From assembly GCF_001418655.1 (NCBI RefSeq), contig NZ_LIQZ01000406.1, positions 1 through 49,005 of the forward strand: a DNA stretch of 49,005 nucleotides, given 5' to 3'. How positions within the stretch are numbered: position 1 is the first letter of the stretch; the number at the start of each line of letters is the position of its first letter. This document shows positions 6,547 to 14,147 of the stretch, one piece after another. The DNA comes from Streptomyces phaeochromogenes (GTDB lineage Bacteria > Actinomycetota > Actinomycetes > Streptomycetales > Streptomycetaceae). The notes under the pieces are model-generated. The model was not told where the DNA came from, made no database searches, and worked only from the letters and a program-made list of their open reading frames with translations. The position numbers and the translations under genes are program-made.

Positions 6547-8019
6547 TCAGAACGCCCGTTCCTGCTCGTGTGAGGGCGGGGCGAGTCGGGTGATTTCGAT
6601 GTAGCGGCCCTCTTTGGTGCGGCCGGAGTCGATGATCACGCCCCGGGCGGCGAGGGTGGGCTGAAGACGCTTGAGACGGTCGGAGAGGACTTTGCCCGTG
6701 GTCGGCCACCCCTTGGGCAGGGCCCGCAGTTCCTCGCCCGCGTAGAGGCGGCTGAGGCAGTGCAGCCACTGCGTGGACGTCATCCGCTCTTCCGCGCCCG
6801 CCTCCATGCCCGCCGCGTACTCAATGACGGTCTGCGCCAACAGGTCGCCCTCGATCACGTCGTCGTTGAGGTCATCGAGACTGGCCCGGTAGGCGTTGAG
6901 CGCTCCCAGACCGGTGGCCGCGTCAAGTTGCGCACACAGGTGGGCAAAGTCCGCCATCCGCAGATCCGTGGGCGTCACCGTATCCACGGCCCGCACCTTG
7001 ACCGTGAGGTCCAGCAGCGAGCCGAGCACCACGGGCAGCACTTCCGCGTAGTCCGTCCACAGCTCATCCTCGGTGCGCCGTACCCGGGGCCGCTCCAACC
7101 GCAGCGGCAGGAGCCGTTCGGCGAGGTCGGGCCGGATGACGCCCACGTCGATACCGGTCAGGAGTAGCGGCCGGCGGTAGCTGACGCGGAACACGTCCCC
7201 GTCGGTGAACAGGGCCCGCTTCACATCCTCGGCGCCGGTGACGATGCGGCACATGGCGTCGGACAGGTCCGGCGTCATGTGGGACAGGTTGTCCAGCGCG
7301 GTCACCCATCCCGCCGCCACGGCCGCGATCAGGTTCTCTTCGTCCTTGGGTGCCCGGCGTAGGTCGCCGGTCATGCCTTCGACGATCCGCACGAGCATCC
7401 GCCCGCCGGTGGACTTGCCCGCGCCCTGCGGGCCGGTGAGGAACGGGGCAGGGACGGGCACGGACGGTCCGAGGCAGCCGATCAGCCACGCGATGGCCAG
7501 GCACTCGGTCTCGGCGGTGGCGAAGTTGCACAGCCTCAGCAGCAGGTCGATGCCCTTGCCGTCGGTGTCCTTGGCGGGCAGGGGGAGTTCGCCGGTGAGC
7601 TGGGTGCGTCGCCAGCACACTTCCTGCGGGTCGGGGGTGAGGATGTCCCAGCCGGTGGGGTGGATGCGGACGGACTGTCCGTCGTCGCGGCCCAGGTCCA
7701 GCCACGTGGCCCCGTCGAATCCGGGGGCTACGCGGATGTGGACGGGCTGTACGTCCTCGGTCAGGGCGAGTGCTTCGATCAGGTCCAACGCCTCCTTGAG
7801 CGCGGTCCCGTTGAACACGCCGATCCCGTCGCGGAAGAGGCCGACCATGAGTTCCTGGCGGTGGCTGCCCGTGGTGCCCTGGGAGCGGATGGGGCGGGCG
7901 ACGGGGTGGGCGTTCTTCTGTGCGTAGACGGTTCCGTCGGCGGTGCGGAAGTACCGGAAGTGTGCTTGTGCGTAGTCGGTGATGACCTTGCGAGCCGGGT
8001 CCTTCTCGTCCTCAGACAT
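6547..8019 (-). CDS. Replicative helicase / ATPase partner of the primase-polymerase
   Basis: A 490-residue P-loop ATPase with Walker A GPQGAGKST at 196-204, followed by ALDNLSHM and LLLTGIDVGV regions like the Walker B and sensor segments of SF3/D5-type helicases. In AICEs such a protein normally sits beside the primase-polymerase and probably unwinds the origin for it. The C-terminal 150 residues resemble a helical and winged-helix segment (LSDRLKRLQPTLAARGVIIDSGRTKEGRYIEI) that could bind DNA. The ATG at 8019 starts 2 bp after the stop of the upstream primase-polymerase gene, so the two are translationally coupled. The exact family is less sure than the ATPase assignment. Confidence 0.82.
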   Translation of the reverse strand: MSEDEKDPARKVITDYAQAHFRYFRTADGTVYAQKNAHPVARPIRSQGTTGSHRQELMVGLFRDGIGVFNGTALKEALDLIEALALTEDVQPVHIRVAPGFDGATWLDLGRDDGQSVRIHPTGWDILTPDPQEVCWRRTQLTGELPLPAKDTDGKGIDLLLRLCNFATAETECLAIAWLIGCLGPSVPVPAPFLTGPQGAGKSTGGRMLVRIVEGMTGDLRRAPKDEENLIAAVAAGWVTALDNLSHMTPDLSDAMCRIVTGAEDVKRALFTDGDVFRVSYRRPLLLTGIDVGVIRPDLAERLLPLRLERPRVRRTEDELWTDYAEVLPVVLGSLLDLTVKVRAVDTVTPTDLRMADFAHLCAQLDAATGLGALNAYRASLDDLNDDVIEGDLLAQTVIEYAAGMEAGAEERMTSTQWLHCLSRLYAGEELRALPKGWPTTGKVLSDRLKRLQPTLAARGVIIDSGRTKEGRYIEITRLAPPSHEQERAF

Positions 8020-8021
8020 GG

Positions 8022-8870
8022 CTACAGCCCCAATGCGGTGCGGGCGTTGGTCCACGCGTCGGTGCAGTGCCGGACGGTTTCGCCCTTGGTCTGCGCGGCG
8101 GTGAACAGCCGGGCGGTGTGGGTGTCGGTGAGGCAGCCGCACCGGCCGTGCGTGGACAGCACCGCCAGGAACGTCCGGTAGACGGTCGCGTGCACCGTGC
8201 TGGAAGCGTCGGTGATGCGCTGTTCCGCCATGGCGATGCCACGTTCAAGATAGGTGGGCGTGCGGTGCGGGCATGCTCCGCTTTGCCCCCTTATGGGCAC
8301 TGCGGGGGCCTGTGGCACCCTGTGGGGGGTCGACGGCTCCTTTACTGCCAGTGCGCGGACAACGGCCGGGAGAGCGGCCGTGGTGCCCGTGCCGGGTCCG
8401 AGCCAACGGGCGTACGCCATAAGGGACTTGATGTCGACGCCGGGCCTTACCGCGTTCACGGACTGCATGACGCCGTGGTAGATCCAGTGCTCTCCCCGCG
8501 TCGTCGCCACCGTGCGCGTTGCGGGCAGGGTGGCGCGGGCCCATGCGATGGCCGCCGCGTTGTCCAGGTCGACCACGGTCACCCCTGCCCCGCCGGGGTG
8601 GTAGGCGACCGCAGCGGCCGTACGCCACGCGGTCGCCCACTGCGGGGAGTTGAGGGTCTGCGGGTCGGTGGTGGCGGCGGCCCACGCGTGGCACGGGTGC
8701 GGGCAGGCGCAGGGACCGGGGGTCCTCATGTTCGGCCGGCCGCCGCACGCGTTCCGGGCGCAGGTACGGCAGTTGCCGAAGGGTCCTTTCCCCGCCCGGA
8801 GAGGCAGCGGCGGGACGCCGGCCGTCGCGAGGCTCAGCGCGGTCCGCAGGTGATCGGGCAGCGCGGTCAT
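8022..8870 (-). CDS. Bifunctional DNA primase/polymerase (Prim-Pol), replication initiator
   Basis: A 282-residue archaeo-eukaryotic primase-like protein. A Cys/His-rich insert near the N-terminus (C34, C37, C42, then CACPHPCH at 54-61) probably binds zinc. The metal-binding pair is in VTVVDLDNAA (D101, D103), followed by GEHWIYHG with H128 and RPGVDIKS, the usual third motif. Prim-Pol proteins of this type prime and extend DNA and serve as the replication initiator of one class of AICE. The ATG overlaps the upstream methyltransferase stop by 4 bp, and the helicase starts 2 bp downstream, so the three form one tightly coupled operon. Confidence 0.9.
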   Translation of the reverse strand: MTALPDHLRTALSLATAGVPPLPLRAGKGPFGNCRTCARNACGGRPNMRTPGPCACPHPCHAWAAATTDPQTLNSPQWATAWRTAAAVAYHPGGAGVTVVDLDNAAAIAWARATLPATRTVATTRGEHWIYHGVMQSVNAVRPGVDIKSLMAYARWLGPGTGTTAALPAVVRALAVKEPSTPHRVPQAPAVPIRGQSGACPHRTPTYLERGIAMAEQRITDASSTVHATVYRTFLAVLSTHGRCGCLTDTHTARLFTAAQTKGETVRHCTDAWTNARTALGL

Positions 8871-9595
8871 GCGGCCACCCCCAGCGCCGTACGGGCGAGG
8901 AACGCGCGGCCGATGAACTCGCCGTAGGCGGGCGGGATGGCCTCGGTCAGTTCCTCGCGGACGTCGGTCCACGTGATGCCCATGGCCGCTTGCAGCTCCG
9001 GGACGGTCGGCTTGCCGCCGCCGCTGCCGTACGCGGCGACGTACGGGCCGTCGAAGTACTCGCCGTGCCGCCACCCGCGTACGCGGCCTCGGTGCGGGAC
9101 GTGCGCCGGCCGGGCGACGGTCCAGCCGCCCAACTCGAAGTTGCGGTGGCGGATGACCCCGAGACCGAACATCTCGCCGCACAGGGTGAGGTCTTTGCGG
9201 ATCTCCGCGCGGCCGTTGGGCTGCTCGATGATGTACGGCAGACCGGTCCTGTCGAGCAGGTCCCGGGTCGGTGCCACGAGGTCCTCGTGGGTGCCGCCCC
9301 ATCCCTGGGACTGGTTCGTGCCCACGGTCAACGTGCACTTGTCCTGGCAGGGCGGGGAGGCGTGGACGAACGAGTACCGGCGGATCTCACCCGTGACGAT
9401 GAGGCGGTCGAGGTAGGCGAGGGCGTCGCCCCGGTGGTACGGAAACGGGTAGTTGGGTCGGTCGGCGATGTCGACGCCGTCCACGGCGAAACCGGCCCGG
9501 TGGTAGCCGGTACCGGCACCGCCGGCGCACGAGAACACGTCCAGCACACGCGGCCGTAGGGCGCGTACTCGCTGGATGTCGGTGGGTTGGCTCAT
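8867..9595 (-). CDS. DNA (cytosine-5-)-methyltransferase, short form
   Basis: A 242-residue SAM-dependent DNA methyltransferase. Motif I is DVFSCAGGAGTGYHRAGF (19-36), the catalytic cysteine is C83 in ASPPCQDKC, motif VI is represented by EQPNGR and motif VIII by RHRNFEL. It is shorter than typical C5 enzymes, with little room for a target-recognition domain, like the stand-alone enzymes of phages and AICEs. No restriction enzyme gene is adjacent, so it probably protects the element from host restriction during transfer or marks its own origin. It is the first gene of the replication operon and overlaps Prim-Pol by 4 bp. The ATG at 9595 was chosen because the protein starts there shortly before motif I. 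Confidence 0.87.
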   Translation of the reverse strand: MSQPTDIQRVRALRPRVLDVFSCAGGAGTGYHRAGFAVDGVDIADRPNYPFPYHRGDALAYLDRLIVTGEIRRYSFVHASPPCQDKCTLTVGTNQSQGWGGTHEDLVAPTRDLLDRTGLPYIIEQPNGRAEIRKDLTLCGEMFGLGVIRHRNFELGGWTVARPAHVPHRGRVRGWRHGEYFDGPYVAAYGSGGGKPTVPELQAAMGITWTDVREELTEAIPPAYGEFIGRAFLARTALGVAA

Positions 9596-9788
9596 GCTGG
9601 ATGTCTCCAGTTCCTTGGATGGGTCTGGTTGGCCAGGGCGGCCCCGGTCTTTGGCGAGAGGGGGCCGCCCTTGGCATAGCTGAATCCTCGGGCTGCACAG
9701 TGCGGAATTCCGTGAGACATTGGCCTTATCGCCCGGATTGACGGTCCGGCCTCCCGTAAGCAGCCCAAGAGAGTGAGAGGCGATAAAA
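9596..9788. promoter_or_regulatory. Divergent control region between replication operon and cargo genes
   Basis: The 193-bp gap holds two inverted repeats. CCAGGGCGGCCCC (9633-9645) pairs with 9661-9674 and would form a hairpin in the leader of the leftward methyltransferase message, a possible attenuator. TTATCGCC (9726-9733) is mirrored by GGCGATAA (9779-9786), the second copy reaching to 2 bp before the GTG at 9789, which may be an operator. No confident -35/-10 pair was found. Confidence 0.45.
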
Positions 9789-10067
9789 GTGGCCACTGTT
9801 AATTGCTTCAATTACACATTCGTCTCCACGGTCCAGCCAGCAAACCAGAAGATCTTTGGATGGGGCCCCCCGGTCCGGGACAGAGTTCTCGCGGCCACTG
9901 CGGTGGTTTTGACTGGAGGGGGCCACAATCCCGGGTTTGTTTTTGAGTACGCCCGGACGATTCTGGACGAAAGCAGCGGCAACTACAATTACTACCTCTA
10001 CGCGCTCAACGATGGCACCAAACCGATCACGTCATTTTCCGCCACTCTCGCAGTCATTAACGCGTGA
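9789..10067 (+). CDS. Small unknown cargo protein
   Basis: A 92-residue protein starting with GTG, with the weak ribosome site GAGAGG 8 bp upstream. I do not recognise the family. It is rich in aromatic residues, Asn, Thr and Ser, with alternating hydrophobic stretches (FNYTFVSTV, RVLAATAVVLTG, PGFVFEYA, YNYYLYALND, FSATLAVINA), which suggests an all-beta sandwich. There is no signal peptide and no cysteine pair. It is read against the surrounding operons and has lower GC than they do, suggesting later acquisition. A second small gene starts 16 bp downstream. A role in immunity, toxin binding or regulation is possible but unsupported. Confidence 0.6.
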   Translation: MATVNCFNYTFVSTVQPANQKIFGWGPPVRDRVLAATAVVLTGGGHNPGFVFEYARTILDESSGNYNYYLYALNDGTKPITSFSATLAVINA

Positions 10068-10083
10068 GCGAAAGGAGCGAGAA

Positions 10084-10332
10084 ATGCGTCTCTTCGTCGT
10101 GTACGACGGCCAAGGGGAAATTACCACCGTGGCTACACAACCCGATGGCGCGCCGGAACTAACGATGAAGCTGGAGGACGGGGAGCGCTCGGGATTCGTC
10201 GACGCGCCGGAAGTGTCATTCGATGCCAGCGGTGAAGAGCTAGTGGAGCAGTTGCGCGAGGTGCAACGACGCAATCGAATTGCGGACGACTCCGGAGAGA
10301 TCCGCCTTGCTGTTCGCGGCGAAGCCGGGTAA
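10084..10332 (+). CDS. Small acidic unknown protein
   Basis: An 82-residue acidic protein. The ATG at 10084 follows the ribosome site AAAGGAG 8 bp upstream. No domain is recognised. The sequence suggests beta strands (MRLFVVYDGQGEITTVATQ) and one amphipathic helix (GEELVEQLREVQRRNRI). It is the second gene of a two-gene unit on the plus strand. Its stop codon directly abuts the stop codon of the leftward spread gene at 10333, with no base between them. The function is unknown. Confidence 0.6.
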   Translation: MRLFVVYDGQGEITTVATQPDGAPELTMKLEDGERSGFVDAPEVSFDASGEELVEQLREVQRRNRIADDSGEIRLAVRGEAG

Positions 10333-10791
10333 CTAGCCGTTGAAGTGGTTGCGCTTGATCACGGCCTTGCGGATGTGGAAGATGTTGCCGCCGCTGTGGC
10401 CGCTCGCGCCGAAGATCTGCACGGCGACCCATCCGCCGAAGATGACGGCGGCCAGGGTGATCAGTTGGGTGATGAGCGCGGTCAGGGCTGCGATGAACGA
10501 CGTGAGCAACAGCAACCCGCCGCACACGGCGAGGAACCCGACGCCCCCGAGGGCGACGTTCACCGCCGTACGGGACACGGGCGGTTTGGCCGTGAGGGGC
10601 TCGGGCTGCACGGGGCTGATCGCGTAGCCGGTGACGACCCGCCCGTCGGGCAGGACGACGCTCGCCACCGCCGGGACGCTGCCCGGCTGCACGGGCACGA
10701 GCGGCGCGGCCTGCGGGTGGGTGATGGGGGTGGGCTGGTGGACGGTCACGGCCCGTTCGGCGGGCAGGTAATCGGAGTGTTCGGGGTACAT
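10333..10791 (-). CDS. spdB: SpdB-like plasmid spread membrane protein
   Basis: A 152-residue protein with a Pro/Val-rich cytoplasmic N-terminal third. Two closely spaced membrane segments follow (VNVALGGVGFLAVCGGLLLLTSF and ALTALITQLITLAAVIFGGWVAVQI, about 78-128), then a short basic tail with HIRKAVIKRNHF. In Streptomyces plasmids and AICEs, small membrane proteins of this type beside traB act in intramycelial spreading of the transferred DNA, probably as part of a septal-crossing complex. It lies downstream of traB on the same strand, separated by the 203-bp repeat-rich region described below. The assignment rests on position and topology more than on motifs. Confidence 0.65.
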   Translation of the reverse strand: MYPEHSDYLPAERAVTVHQPTPITHPQAAPLVPVQPGSVPAVASVVLPDGRVVTGYAISPVQPEPLTAKPPVSRTAVNVALGGVGFLAVCGGLLLLTSFIAALTALITQLITLAAVIFGGWVAVQIFGASGHSGGNIFHIRKAVIKRNHFNG

Positions 10792-10815
10792 GCGGAATCC
10801 CTTCCGGCAGTGGGT

Positions 10816-10994
10816 CAGGGAGGCTCAGGCACCCCCTTGGGGGTGCACTGTGGAGGGGTTTCAGGGGGCTGACCTGCGGCGCCTCCCTGCCTCCCTGAAC
10901 GATCATTTGTGCAGGTCAGGGCGAGGGAGGCGGGGCAGGGAGGGGGTCAGGGAGTTCTCCCTGCCTCCCTGCCCCGCCACCGGTCGGCTCCCTG
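10816..10994. repeat. CCTCCCTG repeat cluster with long hairpin, candidate clt/TRS transfer locus
   Basis: The 8-mer CCTCCCTG or its complement occurs five times (10816-10823, 10882-10889, 10890-10897, 10936-10943, 10964-10971), with three further 7-bp matches at 10948, 10957 and 10988. Part of it forms a hairpin of 15 + 7 bp stems with a 4-base bulge and a 2-base loop (10929-10978). It lies directly downstream of traB. TraB translocases recognise non-coding clt loci made of repeated 8-bp TRS motifs, and this is the only such cluster in the element. Termination of traB transcription is an alternative or additional role. Confidence 0.6.
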
Positions 10995-13112
10995 TCACTC
11001 AGCAGCGGAAGCGGAACCCGTGTCGTCACGGTTGGCGAGCGCACGAGTGAGCCGGTCACGGCCGACGACCATGACCCCGTCGGACTTGTACGGCTCGGAC
11101 CCGGTGCCGTCCAGGACGCGCTTGAGGTCGATGAACGACCAGCCGCCGTAGGCGTCGGCGTTGAGCGTGCCGAGCCGGGACAGCACGTCCTTCGTGCGGA
11201 CCCGCTCCGCCGTGCCGACCACGGACGCGATGTCCGCGAGCGGGTCACGGTCGGAGTCGCGGTCGACGGCATGCAGGGTGGTGACGCCGTCGCGCAGGGC
11301 CTTGGCCCGCTCGATGATGGCCTTGGCCGCGTCGTCGTCGATGTAGTGCGTGCGCACCGTGATGGCCGCCTGCCCGGCGGGAATGTCGATGCCGGAAGAC
11401 GCCACGACCAAAGTTCCCTGGTCAAGGCCGGGGCGCAGCATGTTGGGCGCGGCGCCCCCGTCGACGGCCTTGTCGCCCAGCGCCATGCGTGCCTGCGACT
11501 CGGTACCGAGGGCGAGGGAGGCGCGGGTGTGTGCGCCCTCGCGGACCAGCTTGGGGAGATTCTGGTCGGTGGGGTCCTGGGTGCCCTGCCACATCAGGAC
11601 GTTGACCGCACGCCCCTGGTTGTGGATCTTGCGGACCGCCATGAAGTAGCGGGAGTTGGCCTTGGAGCCGCCGTAGGGCCGCTTGTCCTCGTCCTTGGCC
11701 GGGCACATGAACGCCATCTGCGCTTCGTCGACCAGCACGATCAGCGCGGGGAAGACGGTGCCGGGCGGGGCCTGGATCCGGCGGTTCATCTCTTCCACCG
11801 CGCCCTCGACCATCTCGGTCACCTGGATCACGTGCTCATCCGTGGGTCCCTGGATCAGCACTCGTGCGCGGCCGTCGAACATGGCCCAGTCGCCCACGCC
11901 CTTGAGGTCGCCCATCAGGAACTCGACCGAGCGGTCCAGCGCGAGCCACAGGGCGAGCGAGCGCAGGGCGACGGTCTTGCCCTGGTTCGACAGACCGGTG
12001 ATCAGGAGGTGGCGCTGGTAGAGACTGAGCGCGGCGGCATCCCCGCGCAGGTCCTGCCCCCAGGGGGCGCGGCCCTTGGCGTAGTCGGCGGTCATCGTCT
12101 CGTCGGTGACCAGCGGAGACGGGCCGATCGGCTCATCGAGCGCGCCGGAGTCGGCCACCCACAGTCGCACCGTGCGGGCGGCGGTCGGGATGGTGATGAA
12201 CACCTCGTGCTCGTGCCTTGTGAGGTTCTCGGCGAGTTTGCGGCGCCGCTGCTGAACCTCGTTCGTCGACACCCCCGAGGGCAGCGTCACGTCGACTTCC
12301 ACGCCGCATCCGGCGATCCGGATCGGCCCGAGCATCGAGGCGCCGGCGTCGCCCATGTCCTTGATGGCGTTGCGCAGGGCGGGTACCCCGAGGTCACGCA
12401 GGGCCTTGACGACGATCGAGGGAGTGATCGGCTCGCCCTCGCCCGATCGGACGTGGTCAGGCATCGACCATGCCGGAGCCGCCTGCTGCTTGCTGCCGAC
12501 CGCCCACAGCGCGAGCAGCGCGAGGAACGGGCCGATCGTGAGCGCCGGACCCCACACCACCTGAACGATCCGGATCAGAGCGGCAATGAAGCTGATCGTG
12601 GCCGCGAGCGGCGTGATGACATCGGCGATGTCACCGTTGTTGATCGCCATCACGACCCCGAGCGCGACCAGCGCACCGATCCCCATCCCGGTCCCGACCG
12701 CGACGCCCTTGGCGGCCTCTACCGGCGAGTGGAGGAGGTCCATGCGGCGGTGGTGGCGGGCGGCGCGGAAGCGCTGCAACCGCTCCTCCCACTCCTCCGC
12801 AACTTCCAGGTTCCCGGCGGCCTCAGCCGCCCGGATCATCCGCTCGTAGCGGGCCCCGGTCTTGCCGTCCCACGTACGACGGGCCACGATCCGCCCGCCG
12901 TTGAACGTGTAGAGGCTGTGCCGGGCGATGGCCCGTGCGGCGGTCTTGGTGGTCTCGTGGGTGGCCGCGTTCTTCACCGCGCGGCCGGAGCGCACCCACA
13001 ACGGCACGATCGGCGCCGCCGGGGCGTCCGGCACCACGGTCAGCACCGTGGGCGCCACCTCGTCGGCGGGCGGGTCGGTGTGCTTGTGGAGGTGAACGAC
13101 GTTCTCAGACAT
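10995..13112 (-). CDS. traB: TraB-type FtsK/SpoIIIE DNA translocase, main transfer protein
   Basis: A 705-residue conjugation ATPase that pumps double-stranded DNA between mycelial cells. After a Pro-rich start, two to three membrane segments lie at about 135-205. The FtsK-like motor follows: Walker A GLSNQGKT at 373-380, Walker B ALIVLVDEAQ, then VNVLMWQGTQDPTDQNLPKLVREG as the sensor/arginine-finger segment. The last 90 residues (LSRLGTLNADAYGGWSFIDLKRVLDG) look like the winged helix that reads TRS repeats, as the gamma domain of FtsK reads its own. It is downstream of five short genes, with hairpins before its ribosome site (AGGAG, 10 bp). The candidate TRS cluster follows its stop. Confidence 0.93.
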   Translation of the reverse strand: MSENVVHLHKHTDPPADEVAPTVLTVVPDAPAAPIVPLWVRSGRAVKNAATHETTKTAARAIARHSLYTFNGGRIVARRTWDGKTGARYERMIRAAEAAGNLEVAEEWEERLQRFRAARHHRRMDLLHSPVEAAKGVAVGTGMGIGALVALGVVMAINNGDIADVITPLAATISFIAALIRIVQVVWGPALTIGPFLALLALWAVGSKQQAAPAWSMPDHVRSGEGEPITPSIVVKALRDLGVPALRNAIKDMGDAGASMLGPIRIAGCGVEVDVTLPSGVSTNEVQQRRRKLAENLTRHEHEVFITIPTAARTVRLWVADSGALDEPIGPSPLVTDETMTADYAKGRAPWGQDLRGDAAALSLYQRHLLITGLSNQGKTVALRSLALWLALDRSVEFLMGDLKGVGDWAMFDGRARVLIQGPTDEHVIQVTEMVEGAVEEMNRRIQAPPGTVFPALIVLVDEAQMAFMCPAKDEDKRPYGGSKANSRYFMAVRKIHNQGRAVNVLMWQGTQDPTDQNLPKLVREGAHTRASLALGTESQARMALGDKAVDGGAAPNMLRPGLDQGTLVVASSGIDIPAGQAAITVRTHYIDDDAAKAIIERAKALRDGVTTLHAVDRDSDRDPLADIASVVGTAERVRTKDVLSRLGTLNADAYGGWSFIDLKRVLDGTGSEPYKSDGVMVVGRDRLTRALANRDDTGSASAAE

Positions 13113-13131
13113 GCTGGAACTGCTCCTGACT

Positions 13132-13202
13132 GCCCCCGCGGGGGCGGACGTTCATGGGAGAGCCGGGGTGGCCGTGTCCGTGGAAAGAGGCGGCCACCCC
13201 GG
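13132..13202. terminator. Two hairpins in front of traB
   Basis: A 14-bp perfect palindrome (13132-13145) and a 12-bp stem with a 16-base loop (13163-13174 with 13191-13202) lie in the 152-bp gap between the small zinc-finger gene and traB. They fit intra-operon attenuation, so that traB is made only when transcription is processive. Confidence 0.5.
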
Positions 13203-13264
13203 TCAGATCAGGTGTGCGGGTGCCGCGCGGTTCAGGCGGCGGGACGTGCGCGTGCAGGGGGCGC

Positions 13265-13441
13265 TCACCACCAGCTCGACTGCCTCTTGGGCACGACGTA
13301 CGGGTGGCCGTTGCGCAGGTGGTCGACGCACTGCGGGCAGTCCTGCCGGGGGCGCAGGTGGCGGTGTGCGCGCTTGTCGTGGGCGTGCTGCCAGCACTGC
13401 GGGCACTCACCCGCAGGCGTGTCCTCGCCGGGCACGGTCAC
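13265..13441 (-). CDS. Small double-CxxC zinc-binding protein
   Basis: A 58-residue protein with two CPQC knuckles, CPQCWQHAHDKRAHRH and CPQCVDHLRNGH, enough to bind one zinc ion, with many His and Arg residues. Small zinc-ribbon proteins of this kind are common in transfer operons of Streptomyces elements and may touch DNA or TraB; the function is not established. Three tandem GTG codons (13447, 13444, 13441) are possible starts. The last was chosen because it overlaps the upstream stop as GTGA, the same arrangement used by other genes of this operon. It is immediately upstream of the traB leader hairpins. Confidence 0.65.
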   Translation of the reverse strand: MTVPGEDTPAGECPQCWQHAHDKRAHRHLRPRQDCPQCVDHLRNGHPYVVPKRQSSWW

Positions 13442-13755
13442 CACCACCCGGACTTCTTCTTGGCGGCCTTGGCGCGGGCGGCCTCGGTGACCAGGCGCTG
13501 ACGCTCGCCGTGCAGCGCGGTCAGCTCCGCGTTCAGCCGCATCTCCGCAGCCGTGCCGGCCGTCTCCAACCGCTGATCCGCACGGCCCGTGCTCCGGCCC
13601 CGGGCAACCTGGTACGAGCCTCCGACCAGGGCCCCGGCGATGGCACGGCGCTCACGGCCGTTCAGCGGCCACCACTCACCCCGCCGGACCGCTTCCAGCT
13701 TCTTGCTCGTCTTCTCGATCTCACGTTCCAAGCGGCGCATCTCGGAGTTACCCAT
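13438..13755 (-). CDS. Small coiled-coil protein of the transfer operon
   Basis: A 105-residue basic protein. Its N-terminus (MRRLEREIEKTSKKLEAVRRG) and C-terminus (LNAELTALHGERQRLVTEAARAKAAKKK) are amphipathic helices likely to form coiled coils. The middle, GRERRAIAGALVGGSYQVARG, contains a short hydrophobic patch. I do not recognise a named family. It starts at ATG 13755 with a 1-bp overlap (TGATG) with the upstream gene, and its own stop overlaps the next gene, so it is translated as part of the coupled chain leading to traB. A role as a scaffold or DNA-bound transfer accessory is inferred from context only. Confidence 0.65.
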   Translation of the reverse strand: MGNSEMRRLEREIEKTSKKLEAVRRGEWWPLNGRERRAIAGALVGGSYQVARGRSTGRADQRLETAGTAAEMRLNAELTALHGERQRLVTEAARAKAAKKKSGWW

Positions 13756-14147
13756 CAGGAGTTCCCTTCTGGTTCGGGCTGGTCGGGGTAGGCGCACGGC
13801 ACGCACGTGCCGAGCGAGAGCGGGATCACGTATCCGGCATCGCGCCGGCAGGACGGGCACGTACGGCGTGCGGCGTTCGCCTTGGCCAGGGCCGCCCACC
13901 GGGCCGGGGTCATCGGGCGTACGGGCTTGGCGCAGTCGAGGCGGTAGAGATAGGCGACCAGCGGCCCCCGCCGGTAGCGAGGGCGCAGCACCTGCGCGGC
14001 CACCGGTTGCCCGCCGGGGCGCAGACCGCGCGCCCGGAGTTGCCGGAAGGTGGCATAGCCGTCGGGGGCGTAGTGCCACGGGAAGGTGGGGATGCCGTGG
14101 CGGGCGCCGTTCGGGTCGAAGCACTTGCCGAACGCCCCGCCGCTCAC
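13755..14147 (-). CDS. RRQRL-motif zinc-binding protein
   Basis: A 130-residue protein resembling the family annotated as RRQRL motif-containing zinc-binding proteins, frequent in Streptomyces AICEs. The middle has TFRQLRARGLRPGGQPVAAQVLRPRY, a variant of the naming motif. The C-terminal part has two CxxC pairs, TCPSCRRDAGY and TCVPCAY, for one zinc ion. The start is GTG at 14147, overlapping the DUF2637 gene by 4 bp (GTGA). The family has no proven function; constant linkage with transfer genes suggests a role in conjugation or copy control. It is part of the same translationally coupled chain as its neighbours. Confidence 0.75.
   Translation of the reverse strand: MSGGAFGKCFDPNGARHGIPTFPWHYAPDGYATFRQLRARGLRPGGQPVAAQVLRPRYRRGPLVAYLYRLDCAKPVRPMTPARWAALAKANAARRTCPSCRRDAGYVIPLSLGTCVPCAYPDQPEPEGNS

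Noticed and set aside
11271..13490. Very long plus-strand open frame opposite traB (739 codons)
   Set aside because: It is a GC-driven mirror frame with His/Arg/Gly/Val-biased composition and no domain. traB on the other strand has clear motifs throughout.
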